Shown: positions 37,301 through 52,300, counted from the first letter of the stretch. The stretch: 64,000 bases of DNA from Vicugna pacos (GCF_048564905.1 NC_132992.1:25058501-25122500); one strand, 5' to 3'. Made by a program: numbers and translations. The notes: generated from the sequence alone by a model not told the origin.

Positions 37301-40300
37301 GTGGGACATCGGCCACCTGCTCTAATATTAACTAAAGGTGTGTTAAAAGCACGGATCCCTACGCTCAGCCCCAGATCCAGGGAATGAGAGCATCTGGACT
37401 TGGGTCCAGAAATCTGTGTTAAATAAGAACTTTGGGTGATTCTTAGAAACCACTGACACGGAGGGTGGTCCAGCTGCAACAAAAGGAGGAAGATGTGATG
37501 CTTTACTAGGTTTGGGACCTAATGGTCTGGAATTAAGCGTAAGGGAAGAAATGGATAGAAAATTCCAATACCTGATCGCTGGCCTTTGGCCAGTATCAGG
37601 AAGACTCGTAGCACAGACAAGCAGCAGTCTCTAAGCTCCCATGTAACTGACATGTACAGTGACTCTGCTCCCTGCTGTTTTCTGTGTCACAGAAGCTCCA
37701 CCAACTGCAGAACTTCAATACGCTGATGGCTGTGATAGGAGGGCTGTGTCACAGCTCCATCTCCAGGCTCAAGGAGACAAGTTCACATGTCCCGCATGAA
37801 ATCAATAAGGTCAGTGCTCCTGTCTCCTCTGGGGCCCTTTAGCAGCATTCCTAGGACCAGTGTCAGTGTATCCTCCTTGAGGGGCAACCCAGAGAGCACT
37901 TCCAAACCACGCCATCCCTTGTCAACCAGGCACGATACCAAGGAGGCAACCCCCAGGAAAACCCCCAGGACAGGGACGCCGCAGATCTGAGAGTGACTGT
38001 GATTCGGTCTGGCCTCAGTGTTACTCTACCTATTCCCGCTGGCGATTTGAAACTGTGTGTCTCTTTCCTCTGTTCATATGCCACTGAGTGTTCAGAGCCA
38101 CCATCTTTAGTATCCACTCCCTTGCTGTAGCAAGGGACCATAGTTCAGTGACTATAGTTCAGTGTGCATGTCAAGTGAGATTATGAAGTGACACGTTAGA
38201 AACTGAGCTAAGCAGAACTCTTAGTGACATTCTGGACAATTGGATTTTCCCAGAAAGTTGGAAATGAGCTTTTCAGTTTGCAGCAGTTTTTATTGGGAAG
38301 TATTTTTCTTAAATGTCCTATGTACTTTCCTACATTAATAGTTAGATTTTGCAGAAAGGACTTTAATCTTTTATGCTGTAGGGCTGTTCTTAACTCATAT
38401 AAGCCACAATACAGTATAGACAGACATGCAGCTATGGATGCTGTGGGTTCCATAATGGCTGCTCTTTGAGCATTTCATCTCACACAAGAGGACCAAGCAG
38501 GCCTCCCGAGCTGGCACACTGGGAGACTCTTCAGGAGAAATGTCTAAGCCTCATTGTCCCATCCGTTTCCCAGGTGTCAGCCTCCGTTCAGGAAGTCCCT
38601 TACTAACCACCCCTGCCCCCACAAAGCTGGGGTCTGGGGATGCCTCCCCATCCTGCCCTCCCAGTGGTCTGGTCACCTTATCATCCCCTCATGGTTCTGC
38701 TGAGACCAGGCGGAACAACAGAGAAGACTGCCCATGTCTCAGAGGTGACAGAGGCGCTTAGCTTGCTCCTCTAAAGCTTGGGGTCCCCCACAGCAACGCT
38801 CCCTTGTCTGTAGCTGCTTCACCTTCAGGGTGGTCTGCAGAGCGAATTAAGTCCAAGGTTAAAGCAAGTGTCACCCCAGGGTTTATTGCATCATCTAAGT
38901 GGAACAAAAATCTCACTTTTGTGGTTGGTCCCCCGTCTCGTGAGCATCTCCATACTTCACACTCACCCGCACTGCTGCTAGTGGTGTGTGATGAGGCTCT
39001 CTTGCCAGCTCCGAGCGAGTGCGGGAGGCTCACTCTGAGACCTTGAGTTCTTCATCAGTGAGAAATGGTACTTCTCAGGCCACAAGTTTATGACAAAGAA
39101 TTTCTGGCACAGTGTTTCAAATGTAATTTTGTGTTGTGACATGATTAGCAGGCAGTCTCCCCTTCCTGTCTTTGCTTCTGAGAAAGCTGGTCACCACACA
39201 CGGGGAATGGGGTTCTGTGAACCATGTGCTGACTTGACCCAGGTGTGTTTGAAAAGAAGAGCAGACCCGGCTGCTCCCTTGCTGTGCTGGTGAGCAGCGC
39301 GCCCCCTCCCGTCCAGGCAGGGTGCTGGCTCCCACACACAGCAACCCGAGGCCTCTGCCCCATCCCCTCTCGGGTCCTTTGCTGGGAATTGGTCTAGTCT
39401 GTTCAGTCTCCCTGTTTAGGGGTTCGGTGTGTGAGTGGAATGTCGCCTGCTTCATAGACAGAGGCCCATCTTGAGACTCATCGAGCTAAGGCCCAGCATA
39501 AGGAGTAGGAACAGGCGATGGACGACGGAAGGCCGTCCTGGAAACACACACTTCCTCAGGCAGCCGGGCAGGCGTCACCCTTCGAGTGTGATGCAATGTG
39601 GTATCTCTGGAAGCGTTTGGAAGACACTAGGGAAGGGGACTGCATGGCTTGGGGACAGAGGTCAGAGGGACACTGTATTCTCTTGTACCTTAAAAGTTTT
39701 ATCAGATGCTTATTTGTTTTTAAAAAGAACAATTTTAGTATAAAAACAGTAGATGAAACCTCATGTAAAATTTTCTGCTTATGTAGTAGAAGCAAGTAAA
39801 GCGTAACTTGCATTTTGTAAATGTGCTCAGTGACGTTTGACATAAGCTGGAGTTTTAATCTGGGAGTCATACTCTGCACCTTTAGTCGCGTCGCTCCTCC
39901 CCTGACATATGAGGTGTGGGGTGAGATCATGGTAGGAACCGTGAGTAAACAGGTGGCTGCTGCAGACAGCACAGCCTGCCTGGGGGATTCCCTGTGATTG
40001 GGTCTCTTCTGCTTTGTAGGTTCTGGGTGAGATGACCGAGCTGCTGTCCTCCTGCAGAAACTACGACAACTACCGGCGCGCCTACGGGGAGTGCACCCAC
40101 TTCAAGATCCCCATCCTGGGGGTGCACCTCAAGGACCTCATCTCCCTGTACGAAGCCATGCCTGACTATCTGGAGGAGGGGAAGGTCAATGTCCACAAGC
40201 TGCTGGCCCTTTACAATCATATCAATGAACTGGTCCAGCTGCAAGAGGTGGCCCCACCCTTGGAGGCCAACAAGGACTTGGTGCACCTGCTGACGGTAAG

Positions 40301-43300
40301 GCTTGTGTGCGGGCAAATCACTAAGCACTTTCTGTGTGCCAGGCATCCATCCCTGCACCTTATCAAGTATCAGCTCAGTTAATGCTCATAAAAACTCCAT
40401 GCCGTGGACGCTGGTATCACCTCCATTTTATGGATGGGGAAACTGAGGCACAAAGACATACCTTGCCAGAGGCCCACAAGTTATTCAGCTCAGAACCAGG
40501 TGGTGGGACACCGGGGCTGTGCTCTTAAGCAGTATGCCCTTTGGCACTTCCAGGAGTGTTTCCCCACCCTGCAAAAGCCAGGCCTAAGCTCTGTGGGAGG
40601 AGCTGACAGCAAATGAGAATACAAGACTTGGTAAGAGATGGAGACAGTGGGTTCTCATAAAAAGGACGAGGCAGTGAGTGAGTAAGTAGATAAGTAAATC
40701 ATTATTTGGATCCTGCCACCACTGGCTTTGATCCGTGTTCCCAGAGCCAGGCAGACGAACACTTGTGGTGCAGGGTGAGATCAGCTGAACTCCCTTCCAG
40801 ACCTGTGACTCTGTAGTTCACCAGCTGTGTGCCTGTGAGGACTTAGCTGTTTCCTCCTCTGTAAAATCATGGGGATTAATCTCCGTGATGATTTCTCACT
40901 TCTTTCAGTTCTAAAATTACACAATTTTTAACCCACCTTTTTTGGCAGAATGGAATGATCACTATTGCCTCTTCCTACTTCACAGGATTATTCTGATCCA
41001 GCCCTGTTTTGGTATCAGCTGGTGTCTAATCTGAGCCCTCTCGCTAATTGGCCAGGCAACCTTGTCAGGTCTCGGCCTTAGATGTCATCATCTGGGGAGA
41101 GAGGCACTGAATCTGACCTTTTTTAAATCACAAATTCTGTGATGAAAGCTGTGAACATTCTTCCCCACAAAATATACATAAGCCATATATTCTCAATAGT
41201 ATATGTTTTTGAGTTCTGAGCGTCCTGAAGCCCATCCATAGAATCTAGGTTAAGAACAAGATTATTTCTAAGACCTCTTTCCTCTAAAATTTTATAGTTC
41301 TAAGATATATGAAACTCATTAACTCTTAATATTGTTTAATAATACCTGTTACTTAAACTGGGTTCCGCTGCTGGAATCAAATTTGAATAGTATCAGGCCA
41401 CGCAGACTGTCCTTTCAGATCATCCATCTGCTTGGGGGAGAACACATGAGGTGTGGAGCATGTAACCAGGCAGGGCCTTTGGCCTAAGCTCTACATAGGA
41501 CCTTAGACATTAAACTGTAGTTTAAAAGAGAGCATCTTGAGACTTTGCCAGAATTTAAAAACACTCTAATAAGGAACTAATGCTTGCCCATACTGCAGCA
41601 GTAGGTGTCACACCCTCCAAACTCTGTGAATTTTTAAAAACAAATGACTTAGAGCCTAGAAGTGTAAACCACTGGAGGGGAAGAACAGGAAAGAAACACA
41701 TCAGCCCTGGGAAAGGCAAACAGCATCCCAGCGATTAACTCTGCTCTGCTTTGATCTGCAGTTATCCCTAGATCTCTACTACACTGAGGATGAGATCTAC
41801 GAGCTTTCCTATGCCCGGGAGCCCAGGAACCACAAAGCCCCCGTGAGTTTTTCATACTAGGACTCCCACGTGTAACATGTGCTTTTTTTTACAAGCTGCT
41901 CATCAAGGTCATTCATCTTAAGGAGTGGGCTTTCGTTCAGTTTCTACTGTGTGCTCAAACGTGTGCTAGGAATGGGGAAAGGTTCAGCATGTCCGAGGAA
42001 TAGTTCCTGATCATAAAGAGTCTGCACACTACTTGAGGGGATAGACTAAGATGTGGACAGTGAAGAACTGCCTGCCGTGAGTGTCGGGAGGAGCGGTGGG
42101 ATCAGCCGGTGGCTTACTAACGTGAGCAGGGGTACGGCGTCGCAGGCTGGAGTGAGCGCTCCCTCCTGCTGAGTGTGAAGTGTCCTTACATCAGTTGTTT
42201 CTCGTCCTTGACTTGTTGATAATACTGATGTGTGTATTAATCAGATGCTTAACTTCAGAGGATTTCCAGCTTGGTAGATAGAAAAGCTGTATCAGCCTGT
42301 ATTCATCTGGTTCAGAAACAGCAGTTTGCTGGGTCTTTTGACCTCTTGTGCTGAGAAGCCCTCAAAACAGTGCAGCCCTGGTGCTGCTCAGCAGGGACTC
42401 ACAGCTGACCTTGGCCCTGCCCCCCTGGCAGCTGGTGAAGTAGTTCATCTTCCTTCTGAAGGACCAATAATCCACAGTCTCCTGGGAGGCTTCCCAGCCC
42501 CAAAACAAGTGGCACTCAAAGGTAGAGTTCCTCTACGTAAGAAACTCAGCTTTTCTGTTCAGATGGCTAAATTTCATTGTCTCTATTGTAATCAAAGATG
42601 GTCACTGAAAAGATTTGGTAGGTTCCATTTTCAGGGTATTAGAGGGCATCAGACCTTCTTTTGTTTTTGAAAGAGATTTTAATTTACACCAAGTCTCAAA
42701 TACTTAGGAATCGATTCCACCTCAGCTTGTCTAGGCCTCAGGGTTTTTTTGTGTGTGTCTTTCTGCCTTTGAGCTACTTTTCTCTTCATCCACATCTCTA
42801 CTAAATAGTAAGTAGAGAACAGAGAGGAAATTTAAATGATCTACTTTTACTCTCTGTCAGTAGCTTCAACAGAAGCTGTAATGGTGAGGGAACTGAAACC
42901 CAGGCGTACGGAGGACTGTAAATTACCTTAGATGGAGGTAAATGCGTGAGGAGCTCTTGGCACACTGTCAGGCACACTACTTGTTAGCCAGGGCTGCTGC
43001 ACTGGAGTTCAGCTACGTGCGGGCGCTCCGCTCCCTGCTGCCACACGTCCTGAGGGCTGTCCCCATTGCAGCTATCAGGCAATGGGGAGGGAAGAGCTGT
43101 AGGTTGTAAGACTGCATTATGGTCACGGGGATTTCTCTGAATATTTCATTTTAGCCACTAACACCTTCAAAGCCACCAGTACTAGTGGACTGGGCCTCTG
43201 GAGTATCTCCCAAACCTGACCCAAAGACCATAAGCAAACACGTCCAGAGGATGGTGGACGTAAGTACACCTGTGTTTCCGCAAACACAAGGCACTGCCTG

Positions 43301-46300
43301 GCTTAGTTCTGTTTGTGCGCGGAGGGGCGCACAGTGGTAGAAATACAAAGGGAAGAGACATGAAACCACTTCTCCTATTGTGGCGGCAGAACAGTTCAGA
43401 AGTTACATTTCTGCCAGCACACTTCGGCCTTATACGGGGGGGAGGCGTACCTCTTAAAGGCCTAGCGAGAGAGCATGTATTTAAAGGTTGCCGGTTGATT
43501 TGGGGGCAGAGAGGCGTTAGAAAAGCTTTGGGGATCCAGTAAGGGTGATGAGGAGAATCTAAAACTGAAAAGTTTGGCACTGTTTGATTCAGTTCACTGT
43601 GCTGAATGTTGAGGGTATATGCTTTCATATTTCCACATCTCTCCTGTGGACCATTCAGTGTAACAGTAGGAGAGTACGAGCCAGCAAATGACAGAACAAC
43701 TCGTAGAGGATAAGAGCCGGGTAGGGAGCACTTCCCACTGGGCCATGAGCTGAAGCTGCAATCTGAGCTGTGCGCTGAAGGAAGGGCGGGGGGGGGGCAT
43801 CCCTCAGCACAGTGAGCTCAGGGCTCAGAGCAGCCAGGCTGAGGGCAGTGACCTGCAGACGGAAATGAAAGGGCCTAGCCGCCCCCAGAGGCTGTGGGAT
43901 GTGACCCGCTGCGTCTCTGCAGCAGTTCAAGGAGCATGTTCCCTCGTTCCCCTCACTCAGACTGAGAAGAGGCCTTTTTCCAGCTGTTCCATTGGCTAAA
44001 GGGAGAAATGATTGGTTTCTCTTTGATAATCACCAAAACAACTCCTTTTTTCAGTCTGTCTTCAAGAACTATGATCATGACCAGGATGGATACATTTCTC
44101 AGGAAGAGTTTGAGAAGATTGCTGCGAGTTTTCCATTTTCCTTCTGTGTGATGGACAAGGACAGGTGAGGGTTTGTGTATAGGAAATGTGGTTATGAGCC
44201 TGCTGGTGAGAATGCTTTATGAATGTGTTACTAGAAGACTCTGCAAACTCGGATGTGTTGCTGCTGTGGTCACTTAATGAGCACTGGCGCTGAGAGAGTG
44301 GTCATCAAAGTAATGCCTGTCCGGCTTTTGTTTGGACTGTTAAAGGCCATGAAAAATGCATACTTTAAAAAAAAATACCTTAGAATTGAAGATCCTATAA
44401 TTCTGCCAGTTTAGGCATAGTTATAAGCTTGGTCTTCCTTCTTGCTTTGCCCTTACCGATTATGAGAAACAACTAATATTTATGAATACTTTGCATGTTA
44501 CTTTTCTCAGGGATAGCTAAGTTCTATGTTGGTTCTCTGTGTGAAACCAAATGTCTGGCTGGTGGGTTCCAGTTATATAGTATGTACCATCTGAAGTCAG
44601 AAACCACAGCATAAGGTTATTTCTCTCCCTAAACACACATTTCCATCAGTTCTTTTTAAATCTTGTGGATAGTGGTTAAATTAGATAGGAAAACCCAGTT
44701 TAGCCAAATACTACCGTGGGTATGAGTAACCCACCTCACCTGCTCATTACATGCTATCCCTGTGTCCTTATTAAGAGGAGGGCTCATGGAAGTCACTGTC
44801 AGGTAGTATGTACTGTACTGCCACTCAAGGGTAAAAAGGAGGTGAGTTTCTAAGCCGAGAAGCCATCCTTGCTCTCTCCGCTCACTTCCTTGTCTCTGTC
44901 ACGTGCTGGCAGGGAAGGCCTCATCAGCAGAGACGAGATCACGGCCTACTTCATGAGGGCCAGCTCAATCTGCTCCAAGCTGGGCCTGGGCTTTTCTCAC
45001 AATTTCCAAGAGACCACCTACCTGAAGCCCACTTTCTGTGACAACTGCGCTGGATTTGTAAGTTGTTGTTAGAGTGCCTTGGGGTGAAACTTGGGGAGGG
45101 TATGAGACAGTGTCACTGGCTGGGCCAGACACAGATCTCCACACCTTTATCAACTCATCGCAGCCACGGTGACCTAGTCCTCAAATCCGAGGGTTTTACT
45201 TGGACTCATCTTTTCCCATTTCTTCCTGATGTATTTTTCCTTCTGGTGCATAGGGCTTGGGATAAATGGTAAGGAAATATTAAATTTGGGATATACTTTT
45301 TAAACATTATATCCATACGCTGTTCCAAGTGTTAGAAAAAAGAACTATGAGACATCCTTACCCCTCTCCCCTTCAAAAGGAACAGCCTTTAAGAAGTCAC
45401 CTGGGCTCTGCCCCTCCTCTGTCCCACCCATATCAACAGTTTCCTCCTAAACCCAGTGTCTGACCCCACAGTTCTATATACCTGCCCTTTAGTTTGGAGT
45501 CTCAAGAAGCCTGTTTGTCCTGTGATCCATCCACTTCAGGCATGGGTCATAAATCCACTGTAGTAATCTTGGTAACATTTGATTCTGATCAGCACACACT
45601 TGTCCTGCTTTCAGTTTAAGGAGAGATAAATAGGTTTTCCCTCCCGCTGGAGGTAGAGAGTAGAATGAGGGCAAAGAAAGAATGGATGTCAACGTCGAGC
45701 CTCACACCAGGTAGATGAAGGCTGTGGGGTGCATTCTAACTGTCTCCTGTTTGTCTCACAGCTCTGGGGAGTGATCAAACAAGGATATCGGTGTAAAGGT
45801 AAGGCTCTGCCTCGTCCAGTGTGTGGTCTTAGGGGCTCTCCTGTAAGATGTAATGTTTTACCCAGAGCAGGTGTCCATGAAGTCCAATGCCTCGCCCCTT
45901 AGAGCAGCCCCCGAGAGGGACTGCCACCACAAGGAAGACGGGAATCTCTGGGTGACTAGTTATGCTGCTTCCTGTTACAAGAGCCTCTCTTTGCCTTGGC
46001 TGCCCTAGAAATAGGGATGGCTGGTAGATTAATGGGTCCCCAAAGAAAGGTACAGAATCACTTTTGGAACAGAAGGTAAGTGATAATCAGAGGCCCTTGT
46101 CAGCTTTCCTTTTATCAGTAGAGGCCCTAGGACATAATTGTCCTTCCTTTGTGACTAGAAAAATTGAGGAATAAAGTAGAAAAGACCTTTTCCTGCAAGA
46201 AAGAAAGAATAGGACCTGACAGCTAGGCGCCTTCAGAGGCTCTCCTGAGAGCAGGGACTATGTGCAGGATGACAGAAGACACCACCTCTTCCCTCCAAGA

Positions 46301-49300
46301 TAACAGGATGCCACTTGCGATTCTGAGACTCACAATAAGGGCTGGGACAAGGCTGTAAGATCCAGGGTTGACTCAGTGAGAAGAATGCTCAGTTCACTGG
46401 AAATGTTAGGTGTCCTGGCTCCAGAAGAGAGGACCGGCATGTTTGACTAGAGAGCACTGCATGAATGTGGTTTTGAGTCCCTGGATAAGAGAAAGACTTT
46501 CTGACAAAAGTATCTTGTCCACAGACTGCGGGATGAACTGCCACAAACAATGCAAAGATCTGGTTGTGTTCGAGTGCAAGAAGCGAGCCAAGAACTCAGC
46601 AGCTCCCACAGAGAACAGCACGTCTGTGGGGCCAACGTCCAGCCTTTGCTCATTGGGAGTCAAAGATCTGCTCCATGGTAAGAAGGCACTAGGAACATTC
46701 ATCTTGGAAAGTGAGGTGGGAAGAATACAGTTTTCACAGGGGAAGATCACCTTCTTCCCACTCGTAATAGAAACCACCACAAACACCCTTGTGGAAGACA
46801 CACCTGTGTGTGATGCACCCTCTATTTTAAGAGTTACACGTCACCCTCAGATGCCACAAAATTCTGTCACACACAATGCAGACTTCTTGGGAGAAAGGTG
46901 GCTGAGAACAGCATGAAGCCCAGAAAGGGGCTGCACCTAGAGACTTCCTTCTCCAGGCCACTTCTCCCCAGTCCTCGAGCTTGGAAGTAGACTGACGGGC
47001 AGGTTAATGTGGGCGTAGCATGGGCACCAAGGGAAAACCGTTCCAGAAGTGCTGTAAGCCCAGGTCTGCCTGCAAGGGCATCACTGTCATCCAGAGTGCG
47101 TCCACCTCTTTGTTAATAACTCTTCTCTGGGATGGCACCTGTTCATCAAATCAGAACTTCTAAGGATTCTTTTTAGCCCATTATCATTTTTCTCAATCTT
47201 ACTGTAACTATATTCATCTACTTTTCCCTTCTTGAAAATTACACCTCTTCCGACACAATGCTGTGGTCTCCTGGAACTTTTCCTGCCACTTCCTGTATGT
47301 CTAGAGCCAGACTACTAACATGTCACATGTCTTCTACAGCACCCGAGGAAGGCGCGTTCACATTCCCTAACGGGGAGGCAGTAGAACACAGTGAGGAGAG
47401 TAAGGATCGGACCATCATGCTCATGGGAGTGTCCTCACAGAAGATTTCTGTGCGGCTGAGGAGGACTGTCGCACATAAGGCCACCCAGACCGAATCACCG
47501 TCTTGGCTTGGCGGCGAGGGTCCTTCTGGTCACTTCGTGCTGTCTTCCCCAAGGAAGACAGCCCAGGACACACTGTATGTGCTGCCCAGCCCTACATCTC
47601 CATGTCCCAGCCCAGTCCTGGTCAGAAAGCGGGCTTTCGTCAAGTGGGAGAATAAAGAATCCCTCATAAAATCAAAGGAGGAGCTCCATCACCTCAGACT
47701 CCCGACCTACCAAGAGCTGGAACAGGTACCTTCCTTTTCCTTTTTTTCAGACTCTGAAAACAGCGAGGCTGAACCTGGGAAAAACTGAAGATTCAGACCA
47801 CGTTGATTACTAGCAGGGTAAAGGTGGAGGGGAGAGCAAAAGGAAAAGAAAGGATTCTGCTTTGTCTCAAAGAAACCAGTGGAGGCCCTGACTGAAATTA
47901 CATAAGTAGAACAGGATACACAGGGCTCCCTACTGCCATAAAGCTAGTCTCTAAATGTTGGCACCAGGGCCCAGTGCCTATTGATCAGCTTTACAGTGCT
48001 GACACCACACCCTTTTTTCTAGAAGTAAGTTAAAAGCAAGTTGCCTAAGTCCTCCCTCCCTAGAGGTCTTTGTTAAACTATTCATCAGGGTTATGTTTTG
48101 GGGCCTTCCCGGTTGCCTGAGCATCTCCCTAAAAGGGAGGTGACCAGGATGCTATCAAAAAGGAAGCGCATGTAGCTCACCGCAGGAAAAGCCTCCCTCT
48201 TAACGTAAATGAGAGAACACTTCTAGAACATCAGGGAATGTGCTGATCTATATATAAGAATAGCTTATTCATCAGTAGCTGGCAAATGCACAGTTGAATA
48301 TATACAACAATATAATCTATTAAAGGTAACAACTGTGGTACCAGGAGTTGCTTTTTCTGTTAGGTACCTGATAATGAGGACACTGTGAGCCTAACAGAGG
48401 CAAGAGAGAAGACAAAATCAGTTTTATCAAGAACAGGAAGAGCTTGGGGATATTAAGGTTAAAAGAAGGAAAGAAAGCAAAGTAGGAAATAGGACAATGG
48501 GCAGCTGTTGAGGTACTCAATTCTGTGGGCTCAGTCACTAATGTACCTCTTTTTGTTTAAAGCTCAGAGTGAGAGCTGGTTTAGACTGACCTCATGTCAT
48601 GGGACAGTAGTTTCTTACCAAAGACAGGTAACTTAGTCATTTTAGACATAGGGAAGCAAGGATACATTATTAAAAGGTAACGATGCCTGTCTGCCTTTTT
48701 CCCCAAAACATCAGGATTGGCAATGTGTTTTTGGAGGCCATCAGTACAAAAAAACACAAAACCAACTGGCTAGAATTCCGTATGTAACTCTACGTACTAC
48801 ATAGTCAGACTGCCCAAGAGGGTCTCAGAATTCTGTGCCTCATCCTCAGTCCCACACCTTCCCTGTTAGACCCCCAGGAACTGAAGATATATATTACCTA
48901 ACTTATGTCAAACTCCTGTTTTGGTGCTTAGAACAAAGCACATAATATTAGGAGGAACATCTGAGAAAAGAACAGATTACCTGGATGAAAACAAAACTAC
49001 GAGGGAGAGGGTACTTAAGATGTGCTTTAAGAATCAAGTCAATCAGAAAGTGGCAAAATAAGAGTTAAACTCTCTTTAGGGGTAGAAACAGCCAGAATCA
49101 AGTTTTAAGAATAATGAAGGAAATATCTCAGATCTGTGACCTGTTTGGTCCTCTGTAAAACACAGGGCCAGGAGTCCACACTCACTATGGTTGGCTTCAG
49201 CTCTACCTGCCAGTGAAAAGGAGCAATGTAGTTTGGCAACAGTGTCTTCTTGCTGCAAGAAGCGGGTGGTAGAAAGATTTCAGATGAGGGAGTTTGGTCC

Positions 49301-52300
49301 AGAATAATTCCTATCCAGTAATACCAGAGCTGCTAAACCTTCTTTACTCTAACCCTTGTCATTGGCACCTAAGGACCAGAACTCACTCTGCATGTTTTAG
49401 AGGAACAAGTCCCACTCTCCTGTTACGTAAACACCTTACAACTTGTCTGTCTGTAATTCATTATCTAGTTAAATCAGTATTTAAAATGTAATATTTATAT
49501 TGATACTATAAATATTAATATTACAGCTTATTTTAAGTGTGTATGTACCTCTAAACCAGCAAAGGACAAAAGAAAATGCAAAACAGTTTCACGTATTATA
49601 TGACATTTTCTACCTCTCTTACCATGTAACCCTGCCCATAGCAAATTACATAGTAGCTAACAGACAGCTATCTAGGTGATTTACAGTGAAAAACAACTCA
49701 GTGTATTACAAATTACCCACATATTTTGGGGGGAGTAATCTTTATGGTACAAGGTAAGAACACAAGGTTCAAAGTCTGAAGACGAGGGACATCAGCATTA
49801 TGGTGGCCTGAGTCGCTCCTTTTTTTCCTTTCCCCTTGTGTTTACAGCTAATTGCACATTCATAAACAAAAATGTCTTTGCACATCACACCAGGAGATGT
49901 CCACCTACCTGTGCTTCACAAAATAGGTGCACAGAACCTCAGGGAGGGCTGTGGATGCAAGGGAAGTTGGTGAGCCTGCCCTAACATGCTGCTGTCAGGA
50001 GAAAACTGAAAGTGGAGAATGCAAAACAGGGCAGGGGACACACAAGAGAATCTGTGGAGGTCCAGCCAGCCAGTAAAATCAGACACACCATCAAAGCAAG
50101 ATAAATACGAGTTTGGAGGGAGAGGAAAAGGAAGAACTCCTTCCCCACAGAAGAGGTGGAAAGCAGTGAGCAACTTAACCACCCAGCTGTGTGGACTGCA
50201 GGGCACCCAGATTTCTGAGGAGGGACCTCCATGACGAGGAAAGAGGCTGACAAGCGTGACAAAAGGCACGGAAGGAACGTGTTCCTTGCTGTCTGTCTGC
50301 TTTAGGACTTCATTCAGCAGGAGGCCTGCCAGCAGACGGCTGGGAGCACCCTTCTGTGCCGTGAGCATACAGAGCCCACAGCTACCCCACTCTGCTGCCG
50401 GCTTTTTTCACATGCACTCCCGGGGGCGGCCCTGGGGCCAGTTCAGGTAGAGAAACCAAAAAACAAGCTACAGTATGTGCCACCTTCTGGAAAACAAAAG
50501 AAAGGCTTCTAATTGCCAGATAATTGTTTACTTTGACTGTTACAGTTCAACAGAGAAAGAAGCAGTGCTACTTCAAATATGACAGCAGAGGCACATTCTG
50601 TCAAACACTGTGAAAATCATGGTAATACAGAATCACAAAAAGAAAACGGTAATTCTCCAGCCACCAAACTCAAAAGGCCCAGAATATTGCAATCTAACTG
50701 ATAAAAGAATTCAAAATAGCTGTTACAAAGGATTCAGTAAGCTACAAGGAAACTCAAAAAGACAGTTCAGTGAACTCAGGAATAAAATTAGTGACCAGAA
50801 GGAGTTATTTACCAAAGAGACTGAAATTTTAAAAAAGAACCAAATTCTGCAGCTGAAGGATTCAATGAATGAGAAGAATGCATTAAAGAGCTTATTAGAC
50901 AAGAGGGCAGATCAGATCAAATCAGCAAGTAGAGGACAGGAATTTAGAAGTGACTTAGAAAAGGAGCACTAAGATTTTTAAATACTGAAAAAACCCTCGA
51001 AAAGCTATCAGCTATGATGAGAAAGACAAATATAGTAATGACTGGTCTACCAGAGAGAGATGAGAAGAGGGCAGAGAGCATATTTAGAGGAAAAATAGCT
51101 GAGAACTTCCCAAAGCTAGGGAAGAAATTAGACATACAAGACTAAGAAGATACCAGAACACCCTATTATCTTAATGCAAAAAGAACTCCCAAGACACATT
51201 ATAATGAAACTGTCAAAAGTTAATGATAAAGAATGTTAAAGGCAGCTGGGGGGAGGAGGGACCTATGAAGGAACTTTCTCAGCAGAAACTCCACAAGCCA
51301 GGAGAGAATGGAATGACACATTCTAAGTGTTAAAAGATAAAAACTGCCAACCAAGAATACTTTATCCAGCAAAATTATCCTTCAGATATGAAGGGGGACA
51401 TAAAGGCTTCCTAAACAAAAAACTGAGGGAGTTCTCCACCATGAGAGCCACTTGCAAGAAATGCTGAAAGGAGTTCTTCAAGCTAAAAAGAAAAGATGCT
51501 AATTAGTGACACAAAAGAAATTGAAGTACACTATACTATAGCAAAGGTTAAAAAGTAGCAGAATTAGAAAACTGTAACTCTCTATTAGAATGGTGTATTA
51601 ACCACTTAAATTATTTTTAATGCTTCTTTCCTTAAGCCTTTATACATAACTATAATTTCTCAAAAATTCACAGCATAAAAAGTAAGTTTGTGACATCAAA
51701 AATGTAGAAGGATGGAGCCTTTTTATAGGTAAACAAAGGATAAGGTGTTAACAGCATAAAAAAATTTATCTACCTCTGATGTAAGCCACATGGTAAACAA
51801 AGCAAAAATCAACAGTCATGAAACATAAAGGGGGCTACTGAACAAACCACCATGAAAACCACCACTTTATAAAAGTAAACAAACAGGGGAAGAGAAACAA
51901 TGGAGATACAAAACCACCAGAAGGCAAATAAGATGGCAGTAGTGAGTCCTTACATATCAATAATCACTCTAAATATAAATCAACTGAATTTACCAAAAAA
52001 GAGTGGCTGGATAGATACATGCTGCCTACAGGAAAGTGATTTCAACTCTAAAGACACACAAGCTCAAAGTGAAGGGAATGAGGATATTCCATGCAAATGG
52101 AGACCAAAAGAAAGCAGGCATAGCCATACTTAATCAGACAAAATAGATTTCAAGCCAAAAATGATAAGAGACAGAGGTCAGTATGTAAAGATAAAAGGGT
52201 CAGTACAGCAAGAAGATATAATAGTCATAAATATACATGCACCCAGCACTGGAGCACTGAAATATATTAAGCAACAGATCTAAAGAGAAAAACAGAAAAT

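Noticed and set aside
39927-40358. 143-codon minus-strand open frame over exon 9
   Set aside because: Antisense shadow of RASGRP1 exon 9.
47651-47656. AATAAA as a poly(A) signal in exon 16
   Set aside because: It lies inside conserved coding sequence, and the gene clearly continues to exon 17.
50610-50972. 120-codon frame as a host gene
   Set aside because: It is the ORF1-type part of the sense L1 and is followed by collinear L1 sequence.
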